Source of the DNA: Styela clava
Taxonomy: Eukaryota; Chordata; Ascidiacea; Stolidobranchia; Styelidae
Assembly: GCF_964204865.1 (NCBI RefSeq)
Contig: NC_135260.1
Span: 8,804,001-8,868,000, forward strand
DNA length: 64,000 bases
Direction of reading: 5' to 3'
Shown here piece after piece: positions 26,367-37,431 of the stretch. Made by a program: the position numbers and the translations under genes. The notes below the pieces were generated by a model. It ran no database searches. It had not been told where the DNA came from and was given only the letters and a program-made list of their open reading frames with translations. The stretch's first letter is position 1, and every line of letters begins with the position of its first letter.

Positions 26367-27820
26367 TAGTTTGTTTTCTGCACTTCTCTCTCGGATTCCC
26401 TTCCCTGATCGCTTATATTTCGTCTAAATCAATTTATAAGGTAACTCTAACCATCACGAGCTGTGCAACTTCATAAAACTACCTGAAATGAAAAAAAGCG
26501 TGGCACAGACGAACTATATTAAGAATATTCTATTCAATTGAATAGAATAGTCATATTTATTCCAGCTACAGTATCCTTGCAGTATACGCATACGGATCCA
26601 CTAGCATAAAGGCATAGAGAAAAGATAGGAAGTTAGTCTCGCGCAAGCCAACTCAAATTTATATTAAGAATGTTGCTAAATGAATGCTGCGCTTTTTTCG
26701 ACAAAGTTTTTCGATATTCTCACTCATTTGTTACGTCACAATTAGGGCTGGGAATGGTTAACCGGTTAATCCTAATTTTTCATAATCCAAGGCTTTTATC
26801 TTCAGCCATTTTTCATAGCTATACTAATGCAGTTAAACTAAGCTTTGGCCTACAATTATTGATTCAAATGTTTACAAAGGGGAATTGAGATTACAAGATC
26901 TGAAATTGGTGAGATAATCTAAATCGGCAATGATTATTAGAGATAATTTCATTCTTTCAGTTAGTTAGCCCATAGCGTAATACTAAATGATTCCTAGTGT
27001 ATAATCATTGAATCAAAGACGACGGCGTAAACAAATGGAGGCGAACGAGAACAATGAAATGTTCAAGTTAGAACAAGTAAGAAACCTAAAACCGTATTCA
27101 AATTTACGCTTTGGATATATTCCATATATACGAATTGCCCTATTCTTGCTTTTAGCTTGTGTTAGCTTTTATTCAACCCATATAGTGGGTTAGTTATAAT
27201 TAGCATCTGACCCTCTATTAGGCTCTAAGGCCTAGAAATGCCTTTGTTGCCAAATCTTTCAATCGCCATTTTAAATCAACATTCAGAATTCACGCAATCG
27301 TAAATTTGCTAGGTTTATCTATCTAATACTAAAATACCACGAACGCCGAGAACCGAGAAGCATGAGAAACTCAGTTATTATTTTAATAAATATCTGCATC
27401 TCGGTTACCGTTCACTTTAAACAGGTACGGTGATAAGGAAGATCAAATCCAAGGCAGAGGATAAAACTCAGAATAAAATTAATTTGGTTTTGAAACCAGC
27501 CCTTAATGTATTCAACAGCTGTCGCTGATGTAAACGTGAGTCGTGAGGGTATACTAGAAAAATGAAATTTTGATATCCGGTACCATCAACTTACCATCCG
27601 AATACCAACTTTAGGATATCGCCGCCGAAACGATCGCGGTGACAAAGACAATCAGCGATTATGATGGAATTAACCATTAACCAGTAATAAAACGCTTTAT
27701 TGCCGACTTTTCATTCAATGTTTCTATCAATTTACAAATGGAGTATCGACCTCCGACGTTCTGGATCCCTGTTACGTATTAAAATATATTCATTATTTGA
27801 CTATTCGGTATTCGTTAACT
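26367..27820. other. no gene recognised
   Basis: Includes a perfect 22-nt palindrome centred on CAATTG at 26527-26548. A TAGGGCTGGGAATGG transposon-end-like motif lies at 26744 with no partner confirmed. At 27034-27075, MEANENNEMFKLEQ is followed by a consensus GTAAGA donor; it could be a first exon, but nothing downstream supports a gene. Confidence 0.4.
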
Positions 27821-28273
27821 GAGATTGTGTTCCATCCAGATTGTTTCATTTTTAGGCCTATTCCTTGCCAACATCCCCAGTCAGAGTAGTGTGACGACCC
27901 TCATTTTATCTTTTAAATGAAGTCATGTGATAATATTGCTATATTTTGTATTTTTAACATTGAAGACACTGTCGATCTGTCCTTTGGTGTCCTGTCAGCG
28001 TATGCTGTGGTTTGCAGCAGTAGTACAGTGTGGTTGTTTTTGGTTGGTTGTCTGGGTGTTTTGTGTCTGTAGGAGTGCCTCTGGTCTCCGGTGGGTAATC
28101 AGAGATGTTTGTTATGACTTAAAGTTGTTTGGAATGCATTTCCATCCCTTTGTAGGTTGAATCTACATGGGAATGATTGTATGAATATATATATATAGCT
28201 AGACTGCAGCAGCCAAAGGGTGGTTCGCATAAGTAATAGTCAGACATGGCTTTCTAAATTATTCAAGTCCACG
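27821..28273 (-). pseudogene. inverted fragment of GALC last exon and preceding intron
   Basis: 27821-27889 is the reverse complement of GALC 12120-12190 and still reads [13 protein letters not shown] with one substitution soon after. 28187-28273 resembles the reverse complement of GALC intron 6 around 11885-11955 (CAGCCAAAGGGTGGTTC against CAGCTAAAGGGTGGTTC). The two pieces are in the right order for an inverted copy of intron 6 plus exon 7. Unrelated or strongly diverged sequence lies between them. It cannot encode GALC on its own. Confidence 0.8.
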
Positions 28274-28320
28274 TGCACCTATTTCATAACCCAATCTTCA
28301 CCATCGATGTCACTGATAAC

Positions 28321-29475
28321 TAAGGATGCTAAGTATGAGTACTTACAAGTATTCGATTCTTATCCGATTCCTAAATTTTCGATTCCGATTCTCGATTACC
28401 TGACATAGCTTACCGAGAAAACATACCCACCTAAACAATACTAACAAATCAAACAAGTGAGCGATGTTCAAATATATAAACACGAAAGCATAAACTAAAT
28501 AGTATGGGTTTGAAAACCACTGAAAATTTCCTAGCAATTGGTGCAGTAGATAATGATGAAAGATATTTTTTAATACCAAAAACAAAAAAATGAATTTTAA
28601 CGAAAAATATAATAGCAAAACGATTCGAATGTCCACTTTGTGTCAAATAATTTATGTCATAGTAAAAAGTTCAATTCGTTCACATGTCTTCCTGTAAGCT
28701 CGATCGGAATTTGGATACGGAAAGCTCCTCTGATCTAAATGCTCTTTCTGATGCAGCGGATGTTGCTGGGATACAGAGGTAGTTTTGTATACAAACTGCA
28801 ATGATCGGATACGTTTTTGTTTTGTTGCCATCATTGCAACTTTTTTGTGGGTCGCAGATATGACAAGAGTTCTGTCATTCAAATATTTTGAAATCTCAGC
28901 TGAAGCCTCCACCTCTCTGGTCAATTCATCAATGTCACCGCTAATCACTTCAGAGCTACCCATACTATCACTGATCAGATTTTTAATACATGCTTAATTA
29001 TTTCTATGAAAGATTTCTTTTGCTATTTTGGTCTGTTGGACTGCAGACTGTTCCATCTCTGAGATGTAAAATTTTCTACTTCAAACTGCAACAAGTTTTT
29101 TTACTATTCTTGATGCTTCTTGCTCCAAGTAAATGGGAGTAATGAACGCAATTAATGAGAGAAAATATACGGAAATGGTCTAAATGTGGCATGTGCCCTC
29201 AACCCGCGCAAACGAGCGAAAAGGACATTGTAGAAATATAGTTAAGATTTCGGCGCAAACGAGCGAGAAGGACATTGTAGAAATATAGTTAAGATTTCGG
29301 CGCTGTAGCAATTCCACATATCAGTTTAGACATATATGTGAAGAACTTGTTACAGAACATTATACATTGTTTGCAATTCAAATTTTAACCCTAGGAATCG
29401 ATTCCAATGCACCGAAATCGATTCCACAAAGAATCGATTCTGGAATCGAATCCAAAGTCGATTCCTCCATCCCTA
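28321..29475. mobile_element. hAT-type element with 8-bp TSD CTGATAAC
   Basis: Starts TAAGGATG and ends with the complement of TAGGGATG. Both subterminal regions are rich in ATTCGATTC-type repeats. A perfect 8-bp duplication CTGATAAC lies at 28313-28320 and 29476-29483. The interior has a minus-strand frame at 28652-28963 containing SAEISKYLNDRTL, weakly reminiscent of hAT transposases but not convincing. A 47-bp tandem duplication lies inside at about 29207-29300. Confidence 0.75.
29207..29300. repeat. two-copy 47-bp tandem repeat
   Basis: The unit starting CGCAAACGAGCG occurs at 29207 and again at 29254 with one visible difference (GCGAAAAGG against GCGAGAAGG). It lies inside the hAT-type element at 28321-29475. 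Confidence 0.8.
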
Positions 29476-29744
29476 CTGATAACCCGACAAGAAGCCATAG
29501 CATGGCTTAATTAAACATATATTTTTACAATCTTCACTACTACAGCGTGCTATGCTGATGATTTACATTACAAGCATTGTTTTAATTATTAATATGAAGT
29601 ATGGTGCCTTTTGCAGTTCAGCATGAACCACTCTTCAATTTTGCTTTTGATTTTCTTCGAATAAAATTAATAGAAATGTTGTTCTGAATAAATCGTGAAT
29701 TATTAGTTTCTATCGGCGATAAAGCTATTTGTAACCTTCAAAAA

Positions 29745-30052
29745 CTGACATGGGCAAACTACGGCCCGCGGGCTAAATCCGGCCCGTTGGGTAATTCAAT
29801 CTGGCCCGCCTGATGCTGTCACAACCAAACCAAATTTTGATGTTTTACCTAAAATATACCTCTATTACCCTATACCTTTTTTGAAATTGCGATTAAATTT
29901 AGTTTCGGCAAGTGGCTAATTGTTTTCCAGTTTGCTTTTGTATCACTGTAAATATTGTTCCTAAAATTAAGTTTTACGTCACACTTACATGGCTCGACAG
30001 TCTAGATGAGCAAAATTTCTGACCCCCAGTCCAAAAACCACACCTACCCCTG
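29745..30052. mobile_element. 308-bp hAT element (unit B counterpart)
   Basis: Starts CTGACATGGGCAAACTACGG and ends CCACACCTACCCCTG, with the 8-bp duplication TTCAAAAA at 29737-29744 and 30053-30060. It is the uninterrupted relative of the nested structure at 12732-15142. It is non-autonomous; the interior resembles the 3' end of the transposase-bearing copy at 24515-24751. Confidence 0.85.
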
Positions 30053-31232
30053 TTCAAAAATGTGTTGTTTTTGACTGACCATCTGCACTGAAATATACGT
30101 CACTTTCTGGATATTCAGATACAATTGTATTCAAGTTGGGAATTAAAGTGTCTCACAATTCAAAATTAGGGGAATTTAAAATGGAAGAATCACTGCAAAA
30201 GTGAAGTCTTTCCTAATTTTAATCGAGGTTGTGGGGGACCAGAGCTGGCTATCGAGCTAGGTTGTAATCGAAAAAAAAACGTAATTTTTATCTACCGAAC
30301 TACTGTTATTGTTTGTGAGTAGGGTTTTGCCGAATTATATAACTAAAATATCTAACTAGAGATAGAAATTGTATTGTAGAGCCATCCGACCACAGACGGG
30401 ACGATATGAAAGTGTCACTGTCCTGAAAAATAGTTTGGGGAAATTTGGAGGTGATTTATAGTCACACACGTGGTTACAATGTGAAGTGGCAAGAGTGTGC
30501 AGTGATAAGGAAAACCACTCTCAGGTACAGTAAATCAAGTTGACACTGTACTGTTTGTACACACACACATATATATATATTATATATAAATAATGAAAAA
30601 ATACAACGGTAGTCTATCACTTCATCAGCAAATCAGCTTCTACAATTGCAGGTTATCTAAAAAATATATATGCACAACAAGAATGTAGTACCGGAATGAA
30701 TAGACAATAAATTCACATGAAACTGATTGTTGCCTAAGCAGGTGCACAGCATATGAATGGTCATTATTCAAGAAAATATCTGACATGTCAAGAGTGTAAG
30801 TAGGCTAAAAATTAACGAGTACAAATAGAGCAGAAAATAAGTGTGACGAAATAGTGCGAGTTTGAAAAAATATGAGTATCGGAATATCATGAATTAGTTG
30901 TAATTAGAGATGAACAGCACAAAATTCAACCTCCTTGAATCAATACCGGTGCCGGTACCCTCCATTGCTAGTATATATTAGAAATTAATAACTAGTATAC
31001 TAACACAAAAGTTAATAATGTGCGGGTAGGCTGATCTTGTGTTGTATGAGTGTAAAATAACCATCAAATGCGATATGTAGACAATTATTGTGATATTTGT
31101 CAATCAGCTTGCAGGCCGATAATTTATAAATATCTGCAAGCTTCAGAATGGCGGTTTTGTTATATACTATGTTTAGATTCAAACGAGCAGAGGATTTTAA
31201 CAGCCCTTTCCGTAGAAATTCTGTGGAATCAA

Positions 31233-34200
31233 TCAATTCCAGAAGTTATGTTGCTTCAAATTAAACTCTTCATTCAACCTCTTCCGAAGCACAAAAGATT
31301 CATGAACGACTAAATTTGGAGTTGATTGTAGTTCTTTGATTGACGTTACACCTATTAATAAAAATATTTAGTTCCTACCTACAATGTGACATAATATCTA
31401 TTTCTCTAGCACGAGCCAATACTATCGTTCTAATATGCTGCTTTCGCCAGCCTTCCGAATATTGGAAATTATCAATCATTGTAATATATTTGCTACAAAA
31501 CGTCTGGTTTTATATATACTTCTGTGTTTTGATATAGTAGAAAGTTGGGATATACATAGCCCTTAACCATTTTTAGGCCTAATCGTGATTTTATTGTTCT
31601 AAAAATGCCTCCAATTGCCCCACATTTGTCTCACTTGTATGTGATGTGGGAAATGGTACACTACATACGGAGCAGGCAAGTGGTATATGACATTTTTGAG
31701 ACACCTTGTTATTTCACAAGACTTTTTTACGGCAATAGCATACGGCATATCCCACCTATTCTACTTACCTAGTTGTTGCATAGTTAAAGTAAATTCATCT
31801 CTCAAAATTTCTAACACTCGTTGAGCTCCTGTCTTTCCCTGCATGTAATATATAAAATAAAAGATCTTAACATGTAATTCAGAGAAGTGATTTTTTTTAA
31901 CTTTGATGATGTTTCCGGTGAATTGTTTATTGGTATTTAAAAACCTTTCATATAAAAAAAATTTCCAAATTGATAGTGCCGGAATTTGTTTGGATATTCG
32001 ATATACGTAGATACGGTTAATGCAAGGCTATGGACATTATGTATAAACCTATGGAAGAGTCAGCAGCACCACTATGGGGTCAAACGGTTCATATAATTAT
32101 GTTTCCTCAAGTGAGATATACTAAATATCGGACCTGAGAAAAGTTATGCACTACTCAAATGTGAATTTTTGAAATTTCCAATTAGGGTAATTTTAAGTTA
32201 TATACCATCCAGGACCTAATTTGTAAACCAATAAATAGATGATATCATACATCACACGCTAGTCCCCAAAGTATTGGCCTTCCTACAAAAACAGCTTTAG
32301 CACCCAGAGCAATTGCTTTTGCGATGTCTGTTCCTTTGCGAATCCCACCATCCAAGTAAACATCACATCTACCATTCACTGCTTTCACTACTTCTGGTAG
32401 CGAATCAATCTAAAACAGAGTTTAAAAGGTGGTGATTCATCCTATGACTGGAATGTATATATCAACCATACCGGCGAACGACACATTCGAGGAAAAACTC
32501 ATTTTACACAAACTTTATCAAGTAATGCATACTAACTGTTGAAAAAGTACCGTCAATCTGTCTTCCCCCGTGATTTGAAACAATAATCCCATAAACGTTG
32601 TGTTTGATTGCTTCAAGGGCCATTTCCTCTGAAAATGGACTGGAATTGTTAATATGTTCAAATAAAGCCACTACATAACCAGTTGTATGATGAAAGTATG
32701 TACACAGTATTTTTATAAAAAAAGTTCATTGGCTGCTGTGAAAGATGGTGGCTAACCTGTTAATATTCCTTTCACGACCACCGGTAACTTTGTAATGCTC
32801 TTCAGCCAATCCAAGGCATCCCATTGCGCACGGTCGTCGAACGATTTATCCACTATAAAAGGATCCTTTTTTCCGATTGCTTTCCATGATTCAGTCATGT
32901 TTATAGGTCTAAGAACAATTAAACTTAATTATTGAAATCCAATTCTTCGAATGTGAATATGGCTACTTTCGGCTCTGTGTTATTAATATTGGTCATCATA
33001 TTGAATCAATCAATGGCTATTCACAACTACATTTTTTAGATCGGGATTATTGTAGTTTTCGTGCAAAAAACACCTTTTTTCTCAGTTAACCAATTTATCT
33101 TAAACGTCGATAGACGGATAAAATTTTATTTTTAAGATATTTCTGGGTGCCACAAACCGATACTTCACCCCCAATTCTTGCTGGTTTTTATTATTCACGG
33201 GCTCACCTTCGCATGGCATTCGGTAACGTTATTTTTAACATTCCTTATGACATTCGGTAGAATTATTTTAGCATTTGGCTACAGTTTTACTGACATTTTT
33301 GTGGCCCTTTTATTATTCAGCTTATCCCCCAGCTTTTATAAGTGAGGAGTGCTCGCTTTTTGTCCGAATCCGAGATCAGATCGACTTATAACAGCAAAGA
33401 TTACACCAACATAATTTACTGTAGATGTGATGTGACAGCATGTCTTCCGTCCGGTGTTCTATATATTCTTTTTCCAAGTACTGATTGATCAATTGTCACT
33501 ACGAATCCTGTGAATCCACATTTCTCAGCTCGATTGACCAAGTGTTCGACCATTTCACGGTGCTTAAAAAATGAAATGAAGTTTTGAAGAAGTTGAATTA
33601 TTATATATATTATGTTCTACAAATCATGTATGTGCTGTTTAATTTTATAGTTATTACTTATCGATCTTGATCGGTAAGTATGTTGATAGGTATTTGTCTG
33701 TATGTCTGTGTGTTAGATGCACACGATATCTCACGAAAGCGAGGTTCAATCTGCTCCAAATTTTGCATGTGCATTCATCTTAGCTCGGACCTATTGATTT
33801 TGGATGGATTATGTCATATAATTAGCGAGTTATTAATTGATTAGTGATGGGACACACGGTGTCACTATGGAGTAAGACCACTGTATTGGGGGATCCCCTA
33901 GCCTTCGATCGATAAGTCTTCGGTGTCCAGCCGAATTCTAGTTTTGATATGGGTTGTCAAAAACTGGTATCAGCTGGTTACTCCTGACTGGTACTCTTCT
34001 TCTTTCACTACTTATTTCGTCACCATTGGTCTGCTTCCAGTCTTTGTGATTGCATTATACTCAGTAGAGAACCCTATACTCGTATATTCAAACAATTAGC
34101 TTAAGAGGATGAAATATAATTACAAACTTTGAAAAATTGAAGATGGCACCATCGTAAACATCCCGGAACTTTTGTAGAAATATCTTCATACGTTTTAGTG

Positions 34201-35186
34201 CTCACTGAGCTCTGTATATATCCAGTGCAAACAGCCTCGGCAGCTGAAACGGAAAAAGCAGTTGAAACATTCGTCTAGAATACACTGGATTATATTATTG
34301 TGAGTGGTTATCGCTTATCGGGAAAGTTTATATTATTCAGAGGATAAATTTGGCTACTTTGTGAATTTTTAATAACAATCATATTTAGACATAAATACAT
34401 ATCAAAATTTTTATTTCAGAGAGAAATCGGGTATGCAGTTTACGTATCGTTAGGATAACATAGTGTGACATTTCTCATATAAAATACTGTTGCATTCTGT
34501 TGAATTTATTCTTCTGCTGCTGGCGTTACCTTGTGCTGTAGATATTTCTGCGTTGGGTGTTGCTAAATAATGAAAGGCAGTTGGTGCGATGCAAATAGGG
34601 AAAGGAATCTTTGATCCTAATACCATTGTTGAAGTATCAACTTCTGAAACGTCTTTCAAAAGACGAGGTCGAAATTTCCACCTGAACACACGCATTTTAT
34701 TATTGGGTATCTTATCTTCAAAATGTCGTATGGCTCTTTTATTTTCTGAAATGTTGACAGAACGCCAGCCGTGCTGATAATGACGTTGTTGTGTATGTTA
34801 AAATATGTTTTATTTATCATAGCATACCAATTATTTTATTAAGACTTGAGTGTCCAAAACTAATTTGACATTCTTGTCTTGAACCCAAATTATCAAGGTT
34901 TTCGTGATTTTTAAAGACTTTTTGTTTTTCATTCATAAATTATTATCTCTACCGTGCTAAAGTGATACAGAAATTTTCTTTCATTACGATATTATTTGGG
35001 TGCTTAGGACCGCTAAATGTACAGTAAAAAATTGTAACACTCTACTAACTTTTTATATGCTTCACAATTTTCTTTGACTGTCTCATGTCCTACTGCACCT
35101 CCGTTATAAAATGCCAAATTGTCGGGGGGAATTTTTTGGGAAGCTAAATTTTCAAAGTCTTCTATGCATTTCAATTGCTCATACAT
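31233..35186 (-). CDS. 2-hydroxyacid oxidase-like protein, copy B, nine exons
   Basis: Exons in transcript order: 35186-35050, 34681-34530, 34243-34128, 33562-33420, 32908-32757, 32628-32537, 32409-32251, 31838-31769 and 31351-31233. They join in phase to 379 residues. Active-site pattern as in the other copies: APTAFH, RWCHLQF with Gln where a Tyr is usual, the VVVKGIL lysine, and SNHGGRQID. One base change removes the stop codon used by copies A and C (TAG to TTG), so the protein runs 14 residues further to a TGA at 31233-31235. Intron 1 is short (368 bp) and intron 3 contains the dispersed repeat at 33654-33945. Every exon is open, so it is probably functional, subject to the altered C-terminus. 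Confidence 0.85.
33654..33945. repeat. dispersed repeat of about 290 bp, copy 2
   Basis: Matches 19481-19776 with scattered differences. Located in intron 3 of HAO-B and absent from the same intron of HAO-C, where sequence runs through after ATAGTTATT. This shows it is an insertion. Confidence 0.6.
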
Positions 35187-36324
35187 ACTGCGACAAATAA
35201 CAAAATCAGTCCCAAATTAATTAAATAAAGCACACTGCAAGAACAGATTTTCAACTTTATTCTAGTTTGCTATAATGTATTTCCCACATCGTAAATTATC
35301 GCCCTCCAGTTAAAGTACACAGTAAAGTATTTTGCCAGATTAGCCTAGATTCGCTCGCTATTTAGAAAGTTTTTAGAAAATGCCCTCGTTTAGCAAATTG
35401 TACTAACTGCAACATTTTATATCGTGATATAGCCCATATTATGTATGTCAACGATTTTGGCCTACTTGTCGCGTGCATATAACAACGTGATTTGTAAATA
35501 TCATACTGCATACTTTAATTTCAGTGGCTTTTATGGATAATCTTTGTTATTTTAGTAAGAATTCACTGTTATTCTTCAAATTAATAATGTTAAACAGAGT
35601 CAAACCGGTTAATTCAGAATTTCTCGGAATTATAAATCGTCATAACTTGTTTTTTACTGGACATAATCGAATTAAATATAGCCCCAAGCCATATGACAAT
35701 GACTAATTGGTCTTAATATAATTTATCCAAGTTACACAATTGATTACATTTTCGTACATGCTAATTTACCATATAAGCCACTCATTATTCGATTAATTAT
35801 TCAATTGATCGTAACGTAATGCGGTGGTACGTCGGTAAGGTGTATGACGGGCCTGGGGGATTGGTGGCGTTTAAGCTGATACCGTAAGCTTCTGGAATTC
35901 TGGTTACATACCAGTGACAATACTATTGTTTACTTTAGATACTGAAGCATAAAATAATTTTTGAAAGCAACGCAGTTTCGAAATCATTCACCAATCTTCC
36001 TGACTGACAATATCAAACAACTGGACATCATTTAACTGGGTATGAGAGCTTCCCACTCGATAAACACAATACCTGAAACTACAAAGCACTTCTTAGTCGC
36101 TTTTGTTTATTTTAAATGGAAGCAAAGATAACCAAGCTCCAATTTGTCTAATTGTACTCATAAGTTCTATATTTCGCCTTGGTGAAACCAAGTTGCAAAT
36201 GCGGTATAGGATATATATTAGACTGGTTAGGTTATGAATTTAAAATCGATAAATAGAAGCTCACAATACTTTTTACAGTGCTGATCTTTGCTACATTTAA
36301 ACCATTGGCCGCCCAAGCCATATT

Positions 36325-36545
36325 TAGGTCAGGGCTACTCAACTATTTTCACCAAAGGTCCGCACACAAAATTAAAAATAAATTACTGGGGTCCGGTCAT
36401 GCCAAGAATATATTTTATACTATGCAAACGAAATTTCAAATGCATCGCTTGACAAAACACGAGAGCAATGCTCTATATCACGCTTCGGTGCCGATATGTA
36501 AATGCATTGTCTGACAAAACGCGAGAGCAATGCTCTAATGTAGGC
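36325..36545. mobile_element. insertion of about 220 bp, truncated hAT-like
   Basis: Units A, C and D read through GCCATATTGTACT. Unit B is interrupted after GCCATATT by sequence starting near CAGGGCTACTCAACT, a hAT-like end, and resumes at TACTGCAAAC. Inside, a block around GAGAGCAATGCTCTA occurs twice (about 36460 and 36522). No right-hand inverted end is visible, so it is probably truncated. Confidence 0.6.
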
Positions 36546-37431
36546 TACTGCAAACTGTATCAGCTTGTAAACGGATAATCAATAATGCGATATTAGCAAC
36601 TTTCCGGATATTAGCAACTTATTCATCATCCGGACGAACGGCCTTTATACAAGATTTAGTATGATATTATATAGACCAGTAGACAGCAGTTTACAAATAT
36701 TTTCTGTATATAAATGATCATTATTCAATGAAATATCTGACTTGTCAAGAGTGTATGTAGGCTGAAAATTAACAAGTACGAACAGAGAAAAAAATGTAAA
36801 TAAATGTGACGAAATGTAAAAGTTTTAAAATATTAGTAACGGAGATCATCAATCAGTTATAATTGGAGATGAACAGCACAAAACACAACCTCTGTGAATC
36901 AATACCGGTACTCTCCGTTGCTAGTATTAGAAATTACTAACTAGTACTAACTCAAAAGTTGATAATGTTTCACATTCATGATCTTTGAAAAGCTTCAAGA
37001 GGGTGGTTGTGGCCGGGGTAGTCACAGAATATATTTTCATAATTTTTTTTTTATAAACTCTGCTTTGAAGGCAGCTGATGAGGCCTGCTCTTTAACGCAC
37101 TTGTCATATCGTTTCACATTTTTACTCTCTTGTATCCAAAACAAATTTGGATTGTAACAAACGTGGTAAAAAAAAAGAATGGCTGTAGGCTTATTTTGTG
37201 TTGTTCGATAAAATAACCATCAAATGCAATATGTAGACAATTATTGTCATATTTGTCCATCAGCTCACAGACCGATAATTTATAAATATCTGCAAGCTCC
37301 AGTACGATGGTTTGATATATACTATGTTAAGGTTCAAACGAGCGGAAAACCGATAAAGCATTTTAACAGCACTATTCCAGAGAAATGAAAAAATCTATGC
37401 CAGAAGTTATGTTGCTTCATATCTCTCCATT

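Larger units (their letters stand above)
29517..36690. repeat. segmental duplication unit B
   Basis: Starts with a copy of the GALC downstream flank (29517-29740 matches about 12530-12731), carries the same hAT insertion with the same TSD, then HAO-B and its 5' flank. The head-side flank at about 36270-36620 matches 42880-42970 and 24760-24850, apart from an extra insertion at 36325-36545. An AC/AT microsatellite lies at about 30560-30592. The right limit is approximate. Confidence 0.75.

Noticed and set aside
26527-26548. Perfect 22-nt palindrome
   Set aside because: AT-rich, isolated, with no neighbouring gene or repeat to give it a role.
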